Shown: positions 23,443 through 34,764 of the stretch, in pieces
Numbering within the stretch: position 1 is the first letter of the stretch
Layout: each line of letters starts with the position of its first letter
From: Diphasiastrum complanatum
Lineage: Eukaryota > Streptophyta > Lycopodiopsida > Lycopodiales > Lycopodiaceae
DNA length: 64,000 nucleotides
Direction: 5' to 3'
Assembly: GCA_029204225.1 (NCBI GenBank)
Contig: CM055096.1
Coordinates: 3,874,014-3,938,013, forward strand
Program-made: the position numbers and the translations under genes
The notes under the pieces: generated by a model
Told to the model about the DNA's origin: nothing
What the model saw: the letters and a program-made list of their open reading frames with translations, nothing else
The model's database searches: none

Positions 23443-24050
23443 TGTTGAAATTGTCACTTCCAACTTGGTTAATGTAGCATGTTAATCTTAAGATCTATGT
23501 TCATAGTGAGATCTCACACGTGTGGAGCATGTTCGCACATGTGAAATTATGTATATAAGTCACTTTTATTAAGTTATATTGATTTTAGCTAGATCTACAC
23601 AAGTGTGAAATTGACCTTTGAGTAGAATCTTGAATTTGGTCATTTTGGCCAAATTTTATGTAAATAGATAATGAGTTATTACTCACACATGTCAAGTTGC
23701 CATTCACACATGGGGATAAGCTTGTAGGTGATAAGATAGAAAGATCCCATTAGATTTTTTTTTATAGGAAATATTCCTATTTTTGTGGAGACTAGTTGCT
23801 GGTTTCTAGCTAGAGTGAGAAAGTCAACTTCGGATAAGGATCGTATTTGACTCCTATTGGTGGATCTAGATGACAAGGCACTCTTCACACGTGTGAAGAC
23901 TTGCTGGATAGTACACACGTCATGGATGTACTTGATCTATAAAGAGGTCAACCAATTCAATGAGAAGTTGATGTGACATTGGCAATTTCTAGTTTGCTTG
24001 TAATTTCCACATTTGTCTTGTGTTTTTGTGATTGAAATGCATTCCTAACA
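23443..24050 (+). mobile_element. Isolated LTR with adjoining polypurine tract
   Basis: TTGAGGAGGAG is followed by TGTTGAAATTGTC at 23443; the segment ends in ATTCCTAACA at 24050, giving canonical TG...CA ends and 608 bp. The LTR is in plus orientation, while the adjacent Copia coding is on the minus strand, so it belongs to a different, otherwise deleted element. It contains repeated CACACGTGTG-type palindromes. Confidence 0.55.
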
Positions 24051-24113
24051 TTAGGAGAACTTCGGACTCAATATGGGCCCTTTAAGGATGTAGAGAGAGA
24101 ACATCATTAGATT

Positions 24114-25137
24114 GCCCAACTTCAATTTCGGACAGCCACTTCTGAGATAAACCAATGACACTAAAATTCAAAATGAAAAGGGTGGAAAACCCGAGGCCAT
24201 GTCCTCGCGAATATGTCATCGCGTCGCGTCGTGCCTTGCCACATGCGAAAGGCAGGTGGAGTGAGCACATGTGGAGGAGGAAAATAGATTGCGTCTAGTA
24301 AAAGAAGTGTAGCATCTCTTTACACCATTGCGTAGATCATGAAAAACTGCACACTTTTTCTTTTTTTGGATCACTTCAATCCGACACACGGTTAAAAAGT
24401 TATGGCCATCTGAAGATTCATACCCTCCTTGATATCGGAGCCGAGCGACCCATGGCCTCTTCTCACTAAACATAATGCTCTGGTCGTGCAGCTCCGATAT
24501 CGCAGCCACGCGACCCATGGCCTTTTCTCACTAAACATAATGCTCTGGTCGCGTGGCTGCAATATCGGAGTTGTGCAACCAGAGCATTATGTTCAGTGAG
24601 AAGAGGCCATGGGTCGCTCGGCTCCGATATCAAGGAGTGTATGAATCTTCAGATGACCATAACTTTTTAACCGTGTGTCAGATTGAAGTGGTATAAAAAG
24701 AAAAAGTGTGCAGTTTTTCATGATCTACGCAATCATGTAAATAGATGCTACAATATCTCAGCCACGCGACCAGAGCATTATGTTCAGTGTGAACAGGTCA
24801 TTGGTCGCTCGGCTCCGATATCAGGTGGGGTATGAATCTTCAAACTGCCATAACTTTCTAACCGTGCGTCGGATTGAAGTGATCCAAAAAAAAAAAGTGT
24901 GCAGTTTTTCATGATCTATGTAATGGTGTAAAGAGATGCTACAATTCTTTTACTAGACGCAATCTATTTTCCTCCTCCACATGTGCTCACTCCACCTACC
25001 TTTCGCATGTGGCGAGGCACGACGCGACGCGATGACATACGCACGAGGACACGGCCTCAGATTTTCCACCCTTTTCATTTTGAATTTTAGTGTCATTGGT
25101 TTATCTCAGAAGTGGCTACCCGAAATTGAAGTTGGGC
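24114..25137. mobile_element. Foldback (long inverted repeat) element, ~1.0 kb
   Basis: The left end GCCCAACTTCAATTTCGG is the reverse complement of the right end CCGAAATTGAAGTTGGGC, and similarity between the arms continues inward for about 400 bp (CACTTCTGAGATAAACCAAT, AAAATTCAAAATGAAAAGGG, GTCATCGCGTCGCGTCGTGCC). The centre holds smaller, rearranged modules in both directions (GAGCATTATGTTCAGTG, GGTCGCTCGGCTCCGATATC). No transposase frame is present. No clear target duplication flanks it. Typical of a non-autonomous foldback/MITE-type DNA element. Confidence 0.88.
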
Positions 25138-25639
25138 CGCCACCGTTATAGTCTAGCAGACATGGAAACACACCATTGGGCCATGTGGACATAAAACCTT
25201 TGAAAAGTCAAAAAAAACATCTTTACAAAAGGCCCTTTTGGATTCAAGAGTTCCCCTAATGGCTTGAGTACTTTACTCTTTGTAAACAGGCCGTACATGT
25301 ACTGCCCTCCACACGTGTGAGGCTGCTCATCCAAGTTTCTAATCATTTGATCCATTGCTCTTGCTTAAATCATAGTGTCAAGCATCTAGATCAAGATCTA
25401 ACACCTAGAACTTGATATATTTTTGGATTAAGCAATCAATAACTCTTAATGATTGAAAAGTACAATCATGATTTTTCTTTTTCTCTAAAACTTGACGCAA
25501 AGAACTAGTGGTTAAGTATTGGAATGATGGCTTGTCAGCACTTCAAAACCTTTCAACAATAGGCACATGCGAAATAGTTACTGAGGTGTCAATAGTTCAT
25601 TGGGACACACATTTTATATTCAATAAAATCCATGCACAA
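25138..25639. other. No recognised feature
   Basis: AT-rich, no coding motif; the short minus-strand frame at 25146-25355 is not recognised. Confidence 0.4.
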
Positions 25640-26853
25640 AATCAAATCCTTGCCAAATGTCAACAAAACTATGGAGGAGATTAAAAAGTACAAAGTAAAA
25701 AGATTGAAGCATTTATGGATTTGAAGCAGGCTGCAAGAGTATGGTACAAGAAAATTGATTCTTTTCTGAAGTCAATAGGTATGAAACCATTGAACTCAGA
25801 TTGCAATGTCTATGTAATGCAAGAAGGCAATGTTTTCCTATACATGACACTGTTTGTGGATGACTCACTACTAGTGGGAAACTGTCTTAAGCTCATTCAA
25901 AACGTAAAGAGCCTATTGCATAATAAATTTGGGATTACTGACCTGGGTGAGGCAAAGCTTTGTGTTGGTCTACAAATTGACAGGAATAGAAGTGAAGGAA
26001 CACTTTTTCTATCTCAAAGCAAGTACGCTTTGAAGGTAGTAAAGGACTGCGAGATGGACAATTGTAAGGGCAAGAGTACTCCAATGGAAATAGGGACTAG
26101 TTTGACACTAGAAGATAGCCCCAAAACAAAAAAAGAAAAGATGGAAATGGAACAAATTTCATATAGGAATTTGATTGGGAGCTTAATGTATCTAGCAGTG
26201 TGCACCAGACTTGATATAGCCACGGCAGTCTACACTCTGAGTCAGTTTGGAAACAATCTTGGCCCAAGGCATTGGAAGTTGGCAAAGCGAATAGTTCAAT
26301 ATATAAAAATGACAGCAGGTTATGGCCTAATGTACAGGCTAAATGTGCACAAAAATCTCTTGGCAGACAACGATGCAAGTTGGGCGAGTTGTAGAATTGA
26401 CAGTAAGTCAATTTCAGGTGGATGTTTCATTATGTGTGGGGCAGTAGTGAGCTGGGTTGATAAGAAACAGACCCTGGTTGCACAATCATCCTGTGAGGTA
26501 GAGTACATTGCAGCGTCAAAGAAAGTAAACGAAATTGTTTGGCTTAGATTCTTACTCGAGGAGCTTGGACTATGGCAAAAGGATCCAACAGCGATGTATA
26601 TGGACAATAAGAGTGCAATCTACCTGATTGAGGATCCAGTTTTTCACTCCAAAACAAAGCACATACCTCTCAAATATCATCATGTAAGGAATCTGATCTA
26701 GAAAGAGGTACTTATTCCTAAGTACATAGGAACTATAGACATGACTGCAAATATTCTGACCAAGCCATTGAGCCAAACATCTTTTACAAAACATCGAATG
26801 GGCTTGGGCATCACTATAAATAGCTTGAAGGATTCCTTAGTTCAAGAGGGAGC
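25640..26853 (+). mobile_element. Ty1/Copia reverse transcriptase-RNase H remnant
   Basis: The long frame at 25715-26701 starts inside the palm domain (DLKQAARVWYKKIDSFL) and contains MTLFVDDSLLVGN (a variant FVDD box), LGEAKLCVGLQI, LIGSLMYLAVCTRLDIATAV and RNase H (DNDASWASCRIDSKSISGG, CEVEYIAASK, HSKTKHIPLKYHHVR). A stop at 26699 is followed in frame by PKYIGTIDMTANILTKPL. A purine tract (TTCAAGAGGGAGC) leads to the LTR at 26854. Everything upstream of the palm domain is missing. Confidence 0.93.
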
Positions 26854-27480
26854 TGTTAGAGTGTGAACTTCACAACCCTTCAAGCCTACAAGTGACATGT
26901 TAGTTAGACCTAACACTAGTTAAATGTAGACAGTAGGTTGGGTAATTTACATGAAGTATTAGGTTCAAAATCATAAAAGCAGACAAAGGTAGGTGCAACG
27001 TCGACGCGGAGTGTGTGAGAGAAAGAGCTGGGGAACATATATCAGCCTTGTGTTCTGGTTTCATTCATAGAGTGTAGCAGTAAGAAGATTGGTAGATAGA
27101 ACAGGAGAGACATCTTTCCATCTGCACAGATGGGTGCAGCATTATTGTACTGATTTTTCTATTTTCGGATTCTCACTAGTAAACAGTACATTTGTCTAAT
27201 GTGTCAGCTGTGATGATTGTTCTACCTTCTTGCTTGCATTTTGCAATCTCTGTTTTGTAGATTGTATTGTGCTGTGTGCAGCGTTTAGTTGCAGGTTGTC
27301 CTGTACTATTCTGCCTCAGAGGATCCATACAGTCAGAGCAGGTTCTCCCTTTGTGTGTGTTTTGTCTAGCATAGCCAACGCACCTTCATCCAACAGAGAC
27401 AGAACCTCACCATCGTGCCTCCATAGTGAGCTGTTAGTGCACCAGATCAGTGAATGGTCAACGATCGGATTCATGTTGTA
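26854..27480 (+). mobile_element. Putative 3' LTR of the preceding Copia element
   Basis: TGTTAGAGTGTGAAC begins directly after the purine tract. The right end is only approximate, since no second copy is present. Confidence 0.5.
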
Positions 27481-28477
27481 ACCATTGAGGAGTAATCATC
27501 AGCCATTAGCGGTTGAAGAAGGGGGGGGAGGTCCTTTTCCCATGTGATCAAATTTTCAACAAGGACCTAGCTTTAAAGGAAGGCCTCAAAGGACAAATCC
27601 TGGCTTGTGAAAATTAGAGCAAGACTTTGACTACATTTTTTTTAACTTAATCTATTGTTTCCTTCAAGTAAATGATGCGCGTGATGTTAAGCTTACCCAC
27701 TAAAACGGTTTGTTTTTCATAAGTGAAAAGTGTCTGTTTAGTTGAACGATTGGGAAAAGATAGTTGGTGAATCATTGTTTGGATAATCGTTTGTGTTTTG
27801 ACTAGAATGACTCTAGATTACAATTACATTAACTTCTGAAAAATACTATTATGATATTGAATTAATAGAGAGCCCATATATTGATTGTGGTTTGAAAAAG
27901 TTCTATGAGGTGTCTGTTGCGTTTAGAGTTCATCACGGTGCATGTTTTATGAATCACAAGAAGGGATTGCTTGGAAGTTAAAATTATTGAAAACACTTGG
28001 ATAATGATCGTAAGTGTGTATACACAAATTTCTTGGTTGTAAGTGTAAAAACAATGTCGACCTCTTGAAACATAGAGGTGGCTTTTATACTCGGTGAGGG
28101 TGAAACACACCTCCCGAGTTAGGAAAAATATTTGTTGCTCTATCACTGCATCACCTAGAGTACCCTGCCCAGGCCACTCGTTGAAACACACGAGCCTTGG
28201 GAGGTGAGCACTCGAGCACCTAACAACCAAGGTGTGCCGGTCCCCTAAGCACTGTGAGGAAAAGCATTGAGCATTTAGTGTTATCAAGCAAAACTTGACT
28301 CGTAAAGACCCGCTCGTGTCATGAATTGCCATGTCTTATTGGAAGTTTTGATCATACGACCTTAAACTTAGGGAAGTACCTATAAATTCTGGATCTAGCA
28401 CTCATAATGAATTTCACCCATAGGCGAAGGACCAAATTTAATACAATATCTTACAAAACAAAAGGCGCCCCTATAAT
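27481..28477. other. No recognised feature
   Basis: Contains GGGGGGGGAGG near 27522-27532. The minus-strand 156-codon frame at 27862-28332 has no recognisable motif; the stretch may be the 3' end of the minus-strand Gypsy element next to it. Confidence 0.35.
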
Positions 28478-31279
28478 TTAAGGGAAACTACATTGTGAAA
28501 CAATTTGGACTAGTATACATTGGCCTTTACAACCAGTGAACCATATGTGACCTGTAAAACGACTCTCCCTCTGGAAAAGGAGTAAACAAGTAAAATCTTT
28601 CAGTAAACACTTTATTGTTTGATTAACAAAGTGTGTGCCTCGGTCATTGACAATCTCGATCGGACATCCAAATCCAATTATAATATTTTCGTAGAGAATA
28701 TTATAATCAGCAACTTTGGCTTCAACCCAGTTGGTCATATAATCAGTTGCTACGATAATGTATTGGGTCTGAGATCCTTGTGCGGCAGGATGAATAGGAC
28801 CAATATAATCCAGTCCCCATTTTTCAAATGGTGCTTGCGATAAAACCAGATGCAAGGGTTCATAGTTCTATTTAGTAGGCCGTCGTGCTCGCTGGCAAAC
28901 ATCACATGTCTGAATATAAGTTTCTGTGTCCTTATGAAGCGTAGGCCACCAACAACTCGATTGCAAAAGTTTGTGAACAATAATATTTGTAGAGAAGTGT
29001 CCTCCGCCCATGCCATCATGTGAAAACATGATTAAATTTGGTATTTCATGCGATAAAACTCTACGTAGAATATTGTCTGATCCACGACGATACAATTGTC
29101 CTGCAATCAATTGATAAGGTTGAGCCTTATGAATCAATTGTCTCTTCTATACTTTTGTCAAAGAGTCATTCAGTTGTCCTAGCATCAGGTATTCAACAAT
29201 ATCCGTTGCTTACTCAGGTACTGCTTCTACATAGAATAATGTAGCATCTAGTGATTCATCATCCACTTCAGTGTTAACTGGTGTGGATTGAATTCGCGAA
29301 ACGTGATCGGCTAGATAATGTTGCTTCCTTTTTCGAACCACAATTTGAAAGTCAAATTTAGTCAATAACAGTAACCATCTTGTTATACGTCCAGTATTGC
29401 ACGTCTTGTTTACCAAGTAAAGTAATGGCTGGTGATCCGGATAAATGCAAAGTGCGTTTCCATGAGATAGTGACGAAATTTTCGAATAGAAAAAATCATG
29501 GCTAACGCTTCACGTTCTATTGTTGAATAATTCTTCTCCGGATCTGTAAGTTGTCTGCTTGAAAATCATGTAGGATAGTCTTTCTTATAATCACCTGGTT
29601 GCGTCCAAACTGATCCAATGGCATATTTCGAGGCATCCGTGTCAACATGAAATTCAATCGTCCAATCTAGAGAACGTAGTATTGGTGCTGAAGTTAATGT
29701 TTTTTTTATAATTTTTCAAAGGCTTCCAACGCCTCTACTGTCCAAATAAGAACAATAGTTAGTTTGTATATAGGTCATGGTAAATTTGCAAAGAAGATAA
29801 TAAAAATTCGATAGTAGTTCGCATGATCCTTAAACACATAAACTCCACGAATTGTTGTTGGCGGAGGCAATTCCACAATGACCTTGATTTTAGAATAAAA
29901 TGTGGCAATGCTATGTCTCGATATCACATGCCCAAGCACAACTCCGTGAGAAACCCATATCTGGCATTTTTCTGGATTTAGAGAAATTTGATATTTGCGA
30001 CATCTTTCAAATACTTTCTCCAATCGATCCAGGTGGTCTGTATCTATACTATGGACTCCCAGGTCATCCAAGTAAATTCAAATTTTTTTTGTAGATAATA
30101 TTTAAAAACAAATTGCATTACCCTTTGAAACGGACTTGGTGCATTATAGAGTCCAAACGACATTACTTTGTAAGCATAAGTGTTCCATTCTGTTACAAAA
30201 GCTGTTTTGTGGCAATCTGTAGGTGCAATCTTAACCTAGTTTTAACCACTAAATCCATCCAAGAAACTGTAAGATTCCACTCCAGCAAAGCGATCCAAAA
30301 TGCTTTCAATAAAAGGTCACGGAACGTGATCCTTCTACATCACTTTGTTCAAAGCCTTGAGATTCACACAAATTTTCAATTTCTCATTCTTCTTAGGAAC
30401 AATGACAATCAATGAGATCCATTCGGTATGCTTGATCTCATAAATAAAATCGGCGTCAAGCAATCTCTGAAGTTCTTTCTTTATCAGATCCGCAACATAA
30501 GGATTACAACGATAGAAATTTGTAACCTTAGGAACTGCATCATGTACTAAAGGTATGGTATGTTTAATAATTGACGTCGGAATACCCTTCAAATCTTGAT
30601 AAGTCCAAGCAAAGCAATCTTGATACTTAATAAGTAACATGCGGAGTGCTTGATATTGTTCAGGATTAAGTTGTGATCCAGCTTGTACAATCTTTTCTAG
30701 TTCTCTTGGTTCAGCAAGATTCATTGGCTGTGTCCTAGCTGGGCCATCGTAAACATCTTTCGAGTTTGGCACGTCTTCTTCGGGTTCATGATGTGCTTTA
30801 GGTAACATGATAACCACATCATCCAGTGTATAACGTTTGAAATGTTCGGGCATATCATGCTGGACTACATCCGCTTGTTCCTTTTTGAAAGGACTTGTCT
30901 TGGATCTTCGCTTAGCCTTCTTAGCAAGAATTGATCGTGGAGGTGATGACTTCCGAGACGATGAGGTCTTGCTAAAACTCTGACTTGTAGAATCATCATC
31001 GGCTTTTCCTTTTCTTTTATCCAATAAGGGTGACACATTCTCTGAATCAATCTTTTGAAGAGGATTTTCCCATTTCAGGACCGTATTATACTGTTGCTTG
31101 GCTTGTATCTTCATCATTGACCCTATGATCCTATCTTCCTTCAATATAACTGCTTTGGACAGTTTTGTTGTTGGTTCATTAGGAACATTACACACTCCAA
31201 ATCTGGTCGGATCCATATGATTTAGAATCTGCTCATCAGTAAGTTTTGCATTGTCATCATAAGTTAAGGCATGACTCAC
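28478..31279 (-). mobile_element. Ty3/Gypsy reverse transcriptase-RNase H-integrase remnant
   Basis: On the minus strand: 31279-30335 gives a Lys/Ser-rich linker, then the reverse transcriptase start (YQDCFAWTYQDLKGI, LQRLLDADFIYEI, IVPKKNEKLKICVN). 30071-29775 gives the palm end (RLEKVFERCRKYQISLNPEK, VVLGHVISR). RNase H lies at about 29660-29210 (LLTKFDFQIVVRKRKQHYLA, ADHVSRI). The integrase zinc finger is at 29137-28868 (H-x-H plus CDVCQRARR) and the core at 28855-28478 (PFEKWGLDYIGPI, GCPIEIVNDRGTHFVNQTIK). Frameshifts separate all blocks. Gag and protease are absent or unrecognisable. Confidence 0.93.
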
Positions 31280-31329
31280 AGGAATGAGTTCATCTTCAAT
31301 CGGATCTGGTATAGGTTACAATCAGCACA

Positions 31330-31442
31330 TTCAATGGAAAAGTGATGGCGAAGGTCCTTATCGGATCAAGGAAATTCTTAATCATGGAGCCGTGAATCTG
31401 GAGAAGCTAGACGAGACACCGTTCAACACACCTATCAATGAA
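31330..31442 (+). mobile_element. Gypsy integrase C-terminal fragment, opposite orientation
   Basis: The frame reads EGPYRIKEILNHGAVNLEKL and then TPFNTPIN. This is the same motif seen at 18410-18598 but on the plus strand, directly next to the start of the minus-strand Gypsy. It records a second, inverted Gypsy copy or a rearrangement. Confidence 0.8.
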
Positions 31443-32166
31443 TGTCATAAAATACAGAGCTTGACCTAATGAAGGTACGTTCATAACACCACACAAGTCA
31501 CTGTGTATCAATGATAAGATGGACTTTGTCCTTTTGCCTTGTCCTCTGAGAAATCTCGTTCTAAGTTGTTTCCCTAGTAGACAATTTTCACGTCTGATTA
31601 GCTGTGGTAACAACAATTATATTCATGTCCTTGACCATTTTATTGTGATGCATATACAAGATTGAACGCATGTATAAATGACCTAATCTTTGATACCATA
31701 AATTTGCATCTGAACAACTCACAGAAAGTGCAACATCGTGACTCAGTATGTACAAATTTTCTTCTTTGTAAGCAGAGAGGATTTCCTTTCAGTTCTCATC
31801 TAAAACAGTACATCGATTGGCAGTGAACAAAGCTCTATAGCCCTGATCTATGGTCTTGCTAATAGACAAAAGGTTCTTTGTTAATTTGGGTACATAAAGT
31901 ACTCCATTAAGCTGCCTAGTGATGCCATCAGAGAACTGCAGTTGAATAGACCCTTGGCCTTCAACTTGGTGTGAATTGGAGTCACCAAAGAAAATGTACT
32001 TTGATTCTGTAGTTGTGAGTGTAGAGAAGAGGTCCTTGCATGGCGTCATGCGCTGAGAAGCACCTGAATCGAGATACCAGTGATGGGCATCTCTACTGGA
32101 TTGATCTTGTACCATCAGTGCCTTCTCTTCATCTTGAGAACCTTTGGTGTTTGGTGTGTGATCCAA
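31443..32166 (-). mobile_element. Ty1/Copia protease and pre-integrase remnant
   Basis: The minus-strand frame 32166-31789 has the protease site HHWYLDSGASQRMTPC and the following VLYVPKLTKNLLSISK. After a frame change, 31616-31443 shows ILSLIHSDLCGVMNVPSLG and YFMTFID, the start of the integrase core. The remainder is cut by the Gypsy fragment at 31442. Confidence 0.88.
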
Positions 32167-33319
32167 ATTATCTTGGAGTTTCTTCTTTTGTGAAAGACAA
32201 GATCTAGTAACTCAAGTCAATTGGCATTGGTGGAGAGATTGGTCTCTCCTTTGTGATCAAGATCTCACTAAGTGGTTCTAGCTATTTGAAGCACACATCT
32301 TAGTGAGAGAGAAGAATCACACTTTTTGAGATTTCAAATCCAGCCCAAGAATGGATTATGGATTGAATGCTTCAAGTTGAATGTGAAAAATTGCTTGAAA
32401 AAACAAGGTTTTGAGAGCTAGTTTGGACATAGTTTGCAATCAGTGGATTTTGAGATCAAAAGAGATCAAAATCACGATGAATTGATATATGATGGGTACT
32501 GTACGGATTGAGGTGCTCAGACACATTTGATATCACCAAAATTTGGATGGTTGGTGTTACTCCAAGGTAGATCCAAATCTAGTGTATGATTGCTTGTTGG
32601 AAAGCTAGTGAAGTCTAGTTTGTGATGCAATTGTTTTCAAGCCAAAAGAACTTGTCTTGGAAAATTTATAGGCATTAAAATGAAGGTGGTGGGTCACCCA
32701 ACCTGGTGAGACATGCAAGGATTGCTCATATGTAGCTTAAACCATCAAAAATTCATAATTTTGCATTGTCAATCTAGTTTGTGTGTGATCTAGATGAGAT
32801 TTTGGTGCCATATCCACATAGTTTCACACAAATCCATTGCGTTTGAGTTTTTTGTGGAGTCCTGGAGTGTTTTCAAGTTTTTTTGAAGCTCATGGAGGGA
32901 GTTGGCTCAAGTCTTGGAGTTCTTCATCTTTGGAGTGAAGCAATATCTAGATACAAGGAGAGATTGACATTAGTTGTGAGATTGATCTCACATTGTGTTT
33001 GCAAGATCTCATAAGGAGTTGGATTCACTTCAATTATGATTCTTATAGAGAGAGAAGCAACAAATTTGAGTAAAAAAAAGGCAAGTCTTACTTGTTTGTC
33101 CAAGAATCTCATGTTATGAGAGATCTAGTCAAGATTGGTGGAAAATTAGGACATTGTTTGTAATCAAATCTTTTCAAATCCATTACAACTCTCAAGAGGT
33201 AGAGTCATTGGTTTTTTTTCGAGTCCAATAGGTGTGATTGGGCCTAATTTTGGTGTGATTGATTCAAATTTAGTGAGCCTTAATCTTTGTGATCTAGGCA
33301 AGGTCCATTTTCCAAGGTG
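32167..33319. other. Noncoding, no recognised feature
   Basis: AT-rich with many AGATC/TTGAG words; possibly a decayed LTR or leader of the minus-strand Copia fragment, but no second copy is visible. Confidence 0.35.
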
Positions 33320-33540
33320 ACTAGTATTCTCAATGTTCACGACTAGTATTCTCAATATTGACCTTCAATATCTCATAATATTCGTTTATCAGTATTTGCA
33401 ATTTCACATCAATATTCACTATCAGTATTCACAATGTTCACAATTAGTATTCAATACATTCACGATCACAATTCATAACATTCACGATTAATATCTCAGA
33501 ATCTCTGTTTCTCAATATTCACAATTTCAAAACTCACAAA
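33320..33540. repeat. Degenerate short tandem repeat (ATTCACAAT-like)
   Basis: Irregularly repeated words such as AGTATTCTCAATATTGAC, AGTATTCACAATGTTCAC and TCAATATTCACAATT fill about 220 bp. Confidence 0.65.
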
Positions 33541-34764
33541 CCATCGGTAAAATAGTCTTTAGGACGCATGTCTGAAAATTCAACCACTTCGTCTAATATG
33601 GAAGACATTTTTCTCTGTCCTGCAAAAGAAAACACAACTACAAAATTATAATTGGATAAAGATCAAGTGTTATTGGTGAAAACTTCTTGATGAATTATAT
33701 CTTCCACAAAAAGCGTAACAACTACAATTGTCCAGCTCAATGAAAAACAAAACAAAACAAAAGCTTAATACATGAAATAATTTATCTGAGCATAAAACAT
33801 AAAAAACATCTTTGGTTTCACATAAGCTAATGTAATCATAAAACTTGCTAAAGTTGAGTATGTGTCTTATGTGGTGAAATACAAGAGTCATATGCAAAAT
33901 CCTGTATCTACATTTTCATCCTCATGTAATGTGTAGACCGATGCAAGAAAAGCCCAAGGCAAAAAGGCCACCACACTTCTCAAGGAATTAGTGACAAGGC
34001 TTAATAAACACATGAGTTTACCCATCTTAGATATGATGTGTGTGTGCTTTATGAGAAATAAGTTGTTCATAAGAAATGTTCGAGATAGTGCAAGTGTGAA
34101 TGTTTGGCCAGGTTCTTATTAAGAGTCAGATGGAAGCATAATACACCAACTCACCATGTATGGCGTGTCGCAAGATGGTGTAGGAAAAAGAAAGCGAATC
34201 GTTTTGTGAGCAATTTTTTTTTTCATGTGTGACAGATTCAAACTTTCTTTATTGATTCTTTCCAAAACTACTTAGAATTTTTTTTTGAGATATCAATATA
34301 AAGAATATTCCAACAAAAATATCAGATCACTTTCCATGCTCAAAATTTTCGTACTTAATAATTAAGCCTTGCATTATAAAAGAAACATCTGAAAACATAC
34401 ACGTAGGCATTATTTGTCAAAGCAGGCTGCACACATGTCTACTACGAACATGATACACTGTTATTTCCTTAGAAGTGCATTCATTTTGCAGATCACCCTC
34501 AACTAGAATGCACATTAAAATGCAAAGCAAACCTTCCATAATCTCTCTCAGAAGGTAACTGAAATTGAATAACCTAAACAAAAATCAGACCTAAGATGAA
34601 AATTCGTGTATTTTTTCTCCATTAACACTGATGAACTAGAAACCTAGTACAAATTTCAAGTTTCAAAGGATGGAAGACATTCCTAAATTCTTTTATGAGA
34701 AGTCCAAGGTCAGAGGTCTTTGTAAGGCCAATTGAATCTAGAAGACACCATGATTTGAACATAT
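33541..34764. other. Noncoding, no recognised feature
   Basis: AT-rich sequence with several poly-T tracts. No motif is recognised in the short frames. Confidence 0.4.

Noticed and set aside
23428-24057. Solo LTR with AGGAG target duplication
   Set aside because: AGGAG occurs before the LTR and two bases after its CA end, so the duplication would require a non-canonical LTR end; the G-rich flank is better read as a polypurine tract.
24216-24518. Minus-strand 100-codon open frame
   Set aside because: It lies wholly inside an arm of the foldback element and has no protein motif; the palindromic sequence explains it.
27862-28332. Minus-strand 156-codon open frame
   Set aside because: Composition is irregular, no motif, and no neighbouring signal; likely chance or LTR sequence.
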